A stretch of DNA of 64,000 bases, from positions 224,367 through 288,366 of the forward strand of contig CABFPE010000549.1 in NCBI GenBank assembly GCA_900660155.1, given 5' to 3'. A model generated the notes under the pieces. It was not told the origin of the DNA. It made no database searches and saw nothing but the letters and a program-made list of their open reading frames with translations. This stretch comes from Hofstenia miamia (Eukaryota; Xenacoelomorpha; Acoela; Hofsteniidae). Positions 62,035 to 64,000 of the stretch are shown here, one piece after another; position 1 is the first letter of the stretch, and each line of letters opens with the position of its first letter. Both the position numbers and the translations under genes were made by a program.

Positions 62035-62830
62035 GAGACTTCTTGCAGTTCTGTACACAAAATAGACATCCAGGCAATTAAGACGTGACTGGGCAGATGT
62101 ACACAAATATAGTGACTCCGCCGTAAGAAGGATCTTATGTAAATATGGGCTTTTTGGAAGATCAGCAAGAAAACCCCTTTTAAACAAAACTCACGTTTTT
62201 TGTCGAATACGATGGTGCAAGCGCCATAGAAAAACACCTTGCAGGACTGGAAGAAGGCCGTCTTTTCTGATGAAATTAGAATAGAGCTGAGATCTGGTCG
62301 AGCTCAATTTGTACGACGGCCCATGAGAGCAACAAACCGCTACAAGGCGAAATATATCTTGTCAAATGTAGCAGGTCGCCAGAAGTCCCTCATGGTGTTT
62401 GGCGCTATTTGGTATAGTGGGCTCAGGATATTGGTCAGAGTGCAAGATACAATGGACAGTCAAAATTCTCTAACATCAGGTATTCCCTATATTGAACAAA
62501 AACGCCATAGTCCAGCAGAACAATGCACCATGTCACAATTTCTGAATGGTCAATGAATTCATGCAAAATCACGCAATAGCGCTGGTGCCAGATAGGCCTG
62601 CAAGCTCTTTAGAACTTAATATTATTGAAAACTTATGGAGCTACCTGAAATAACGCGTCAGAGAACAAAAAACTGCGAAAATCTGGACGAATTATGGAAA
62701 ATAGTTGAGGAGGAATTTTACAAAATTCCAGATAAAATATATAGAAAAACTTTTTGAGTCAATTACAGGAAGAATTGAAAGTGTTATAAAAACCCTGGGT
62801 ACCCTATTGAGTACTAGGTTGATGCCCCTT
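62035..62830 (+). pseudogene. Broken Tc1-like transposase
   Basis: A Tc1/mariner transposase copy lacking its N-terminal DNA-binding part. Visible blocks are the linker GLFGRSARKPLL, then WKKAVFSDE with the first catalytic Asp, FGAIWY, QQNNAPCH (normally QQDNAP, so the second catalytic Asp is replaced by Asn) and ELNIIENLWSYLK with the third acidic residue (Glu). The frame is interrupted and shifts several times (for example, the blocks before and after about 62500 are in different frames, and a stop follows WSYLK). Inverted ends flanked by TA were not located. It lies downstream of the unrecognised gene's exon 2. Confidence 0.85.
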
Positions 62831-62869
62831 GCGACTTCAAAGAAGACTTTTCAGTTTTTGTTATATTTA

Positions 62870-64000
62870 TTTGCCTAAAATTCAATTTTTTATTAACGCA
62901 CTTATATTTTGTCGGACCGCGACATTCTTTTCGCACAAGTCTATATTTAGAGTTGTCTCAATTGATTTCTGGAGAGGTTTCTTACCCTTCCGTGCGTTCT
63001 TATGTGTCTCAGTTTTCAGATGTTGTGTTAATGATCTACGGATACCTTGCATCGTCCACAGAATAAAACATTCGCGCCGGGGCAATAGAAGTCCACAGAA
63101 TTGTTTTTGAATGCTAGACGTTACTTAGCCGATAGCTTCGCTACATGTTTTCATGGCTCTGTTGCTCGATTTGTAACATTGGATAGTTTGAACACTGGTT
63201 GTTTTTTCTGTTGGCGAACTCATTTTACGAAGATGTCAATTTTACAAAGCGAAAGTCTTTTTATGTTTTACAAAAATCGAGAAAGTTTTTGAAAAAATAG
63301 GGTTTGCGGATGAAAAACCACTAACATTCGATAAAATTATAGACAAACCAGAATAAACTATGTAAAATATGGACATATAATGAGTAAGCAATCAGTAGAA
63401 TTGGTTAACAGAACAGTATAAATATAATAAAATAATTCTTGATATAATTAATAATTTTTAACATTCCTGCCGCTAGATGGCTCATTAGAATACTGTGTTT
63501 ACGTTATTGCATACGTGTTAGTTTGTCGACATAATAAATAATCTCCTATGCTTAATTTTTTACGCCACAAAACACTTTTGAATTATTATCGCGGTAAAAT
63601 ACTTCTTAATTTTTGGAGCTGTAAATATGAACTGTATAAATAAGCGCTCGTGATGTTAATAAGCGCTTGATATGTGGAAATAAGCTCACTGTCAAAAAAC
63701 AATAAAATAAGCGCCACATATTACTGACTTTCCAAAATTGATTAGTGCCCAACTGTGCTTTTTAGTGTTTTATATATGAGTACACAGATAAATATATTAA
63801 AAAACCAATTAATTGAGTTAATAAAGAAATAATAAATATGTACAAGTTCATTAATATTAATTGTTGTTTATTGCGTCATTGAGAACAAAAATTGATTCAA
63901 CTGCTTCGCTTTGTCCTTAAAAAACGTAAACCTTTTTACCGGTTCAAATATCTCGACCCAATGCAGCCCAACCGCCAGTTTGAACCCAACCGGTTCTAAC
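62870..64000 (-). pseudogene. 5' part of a hAT-like element with a CGGBP1-like zinc finger
   Basis: Read on the minus strand from the right edge of the window. It opens with GTTAGAACCGGTTGGG and GTCGAGATATTTGAACCGG, similar to the terminal region at 51764. Further in (about 62880-63120) it has a BED/CGGBP1-like pattern: LFCGRCKVSVDH in one frame, and LTQHLKTETHKNARKGKK after a one-step frame change. Pairs of Cys and of His fit the C2H2 finger seen at the N-terminus of many hAT transposases. The frame break shows decay. The remaining transposase is not seen inside the window. Confidence 0.55.

Overview
The window is AT-rich eukaryotic DNA from an animal. It has long introns with GT..AG borders, many decayed transposons, AT microsatellites and a voltage-gated potassium channel of the Kv2 (Shab/KCNB) family. 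It looks like a draft scaffold of a polymorphic invertebrate. Two long N runs and several single-N joins are present, and several joins are flanked by repeated copies of the same sequence, as expected when overlapping or allelic contigs are placed side by side. The species cannot be named from this sequence. A marine invertebrate such as a tunicate is only a guess.

Layout. 1-7497 is non-coding upstream DNA with MITE-like elements and a misplaced-contig signature. 7498-45150 is one complete Kv2 gene on the + strand in seven coding exons. The exons sum to 2073 nt (690 codons plus stop) and every splice phase matches, which strongly supports the model. Intron 1 (about 10.8 kb, with a 1-kb gap) and intron 2 (about 16.9 kb) hold most of the transposon remains: hAT-like MITEs, a LINE 3' end, a ZMYM1-like hAT transposase relic and a piggyBac-like element. 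Introns 3 and 4 are inflated by assembly duplications, one of which repeats the pore exon.

45151-60586 is a transposon-rich intergenic stretch. It holds a perfect-looking fold-back hairpin, a hAT-like element nested in another repeat, a partial near-identical copy of that element about 8 kb away, a Ty3/Gypsy-like fossil carrying a MITE, further hAT remains and one orphan candidate exon. 60587-61824 holds two well-spliced exons of an unrecognised protein-coding gene that runs off or continues to the right. 61970-64000 holds a broken Tc1-like transposase and, on the minus strand, the 5' end of a hAT-like element.

Functionally, only the Kv2 channel can be interpreted: a delayed-rectifier K+ channel with an intact T1 zinc site, voltage sensor and selectivity filter. 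Its last intron has a 38-bp tandem duplication that copies the splice donor, plus an alternative acceptor, so more than one C-terminus is possible. I found no clear sign of a wholly new molecular system. The most interesting leads are the Kv2 C-terminal splice arrangement, the fold-back element and the unrecognised two-exon gene.
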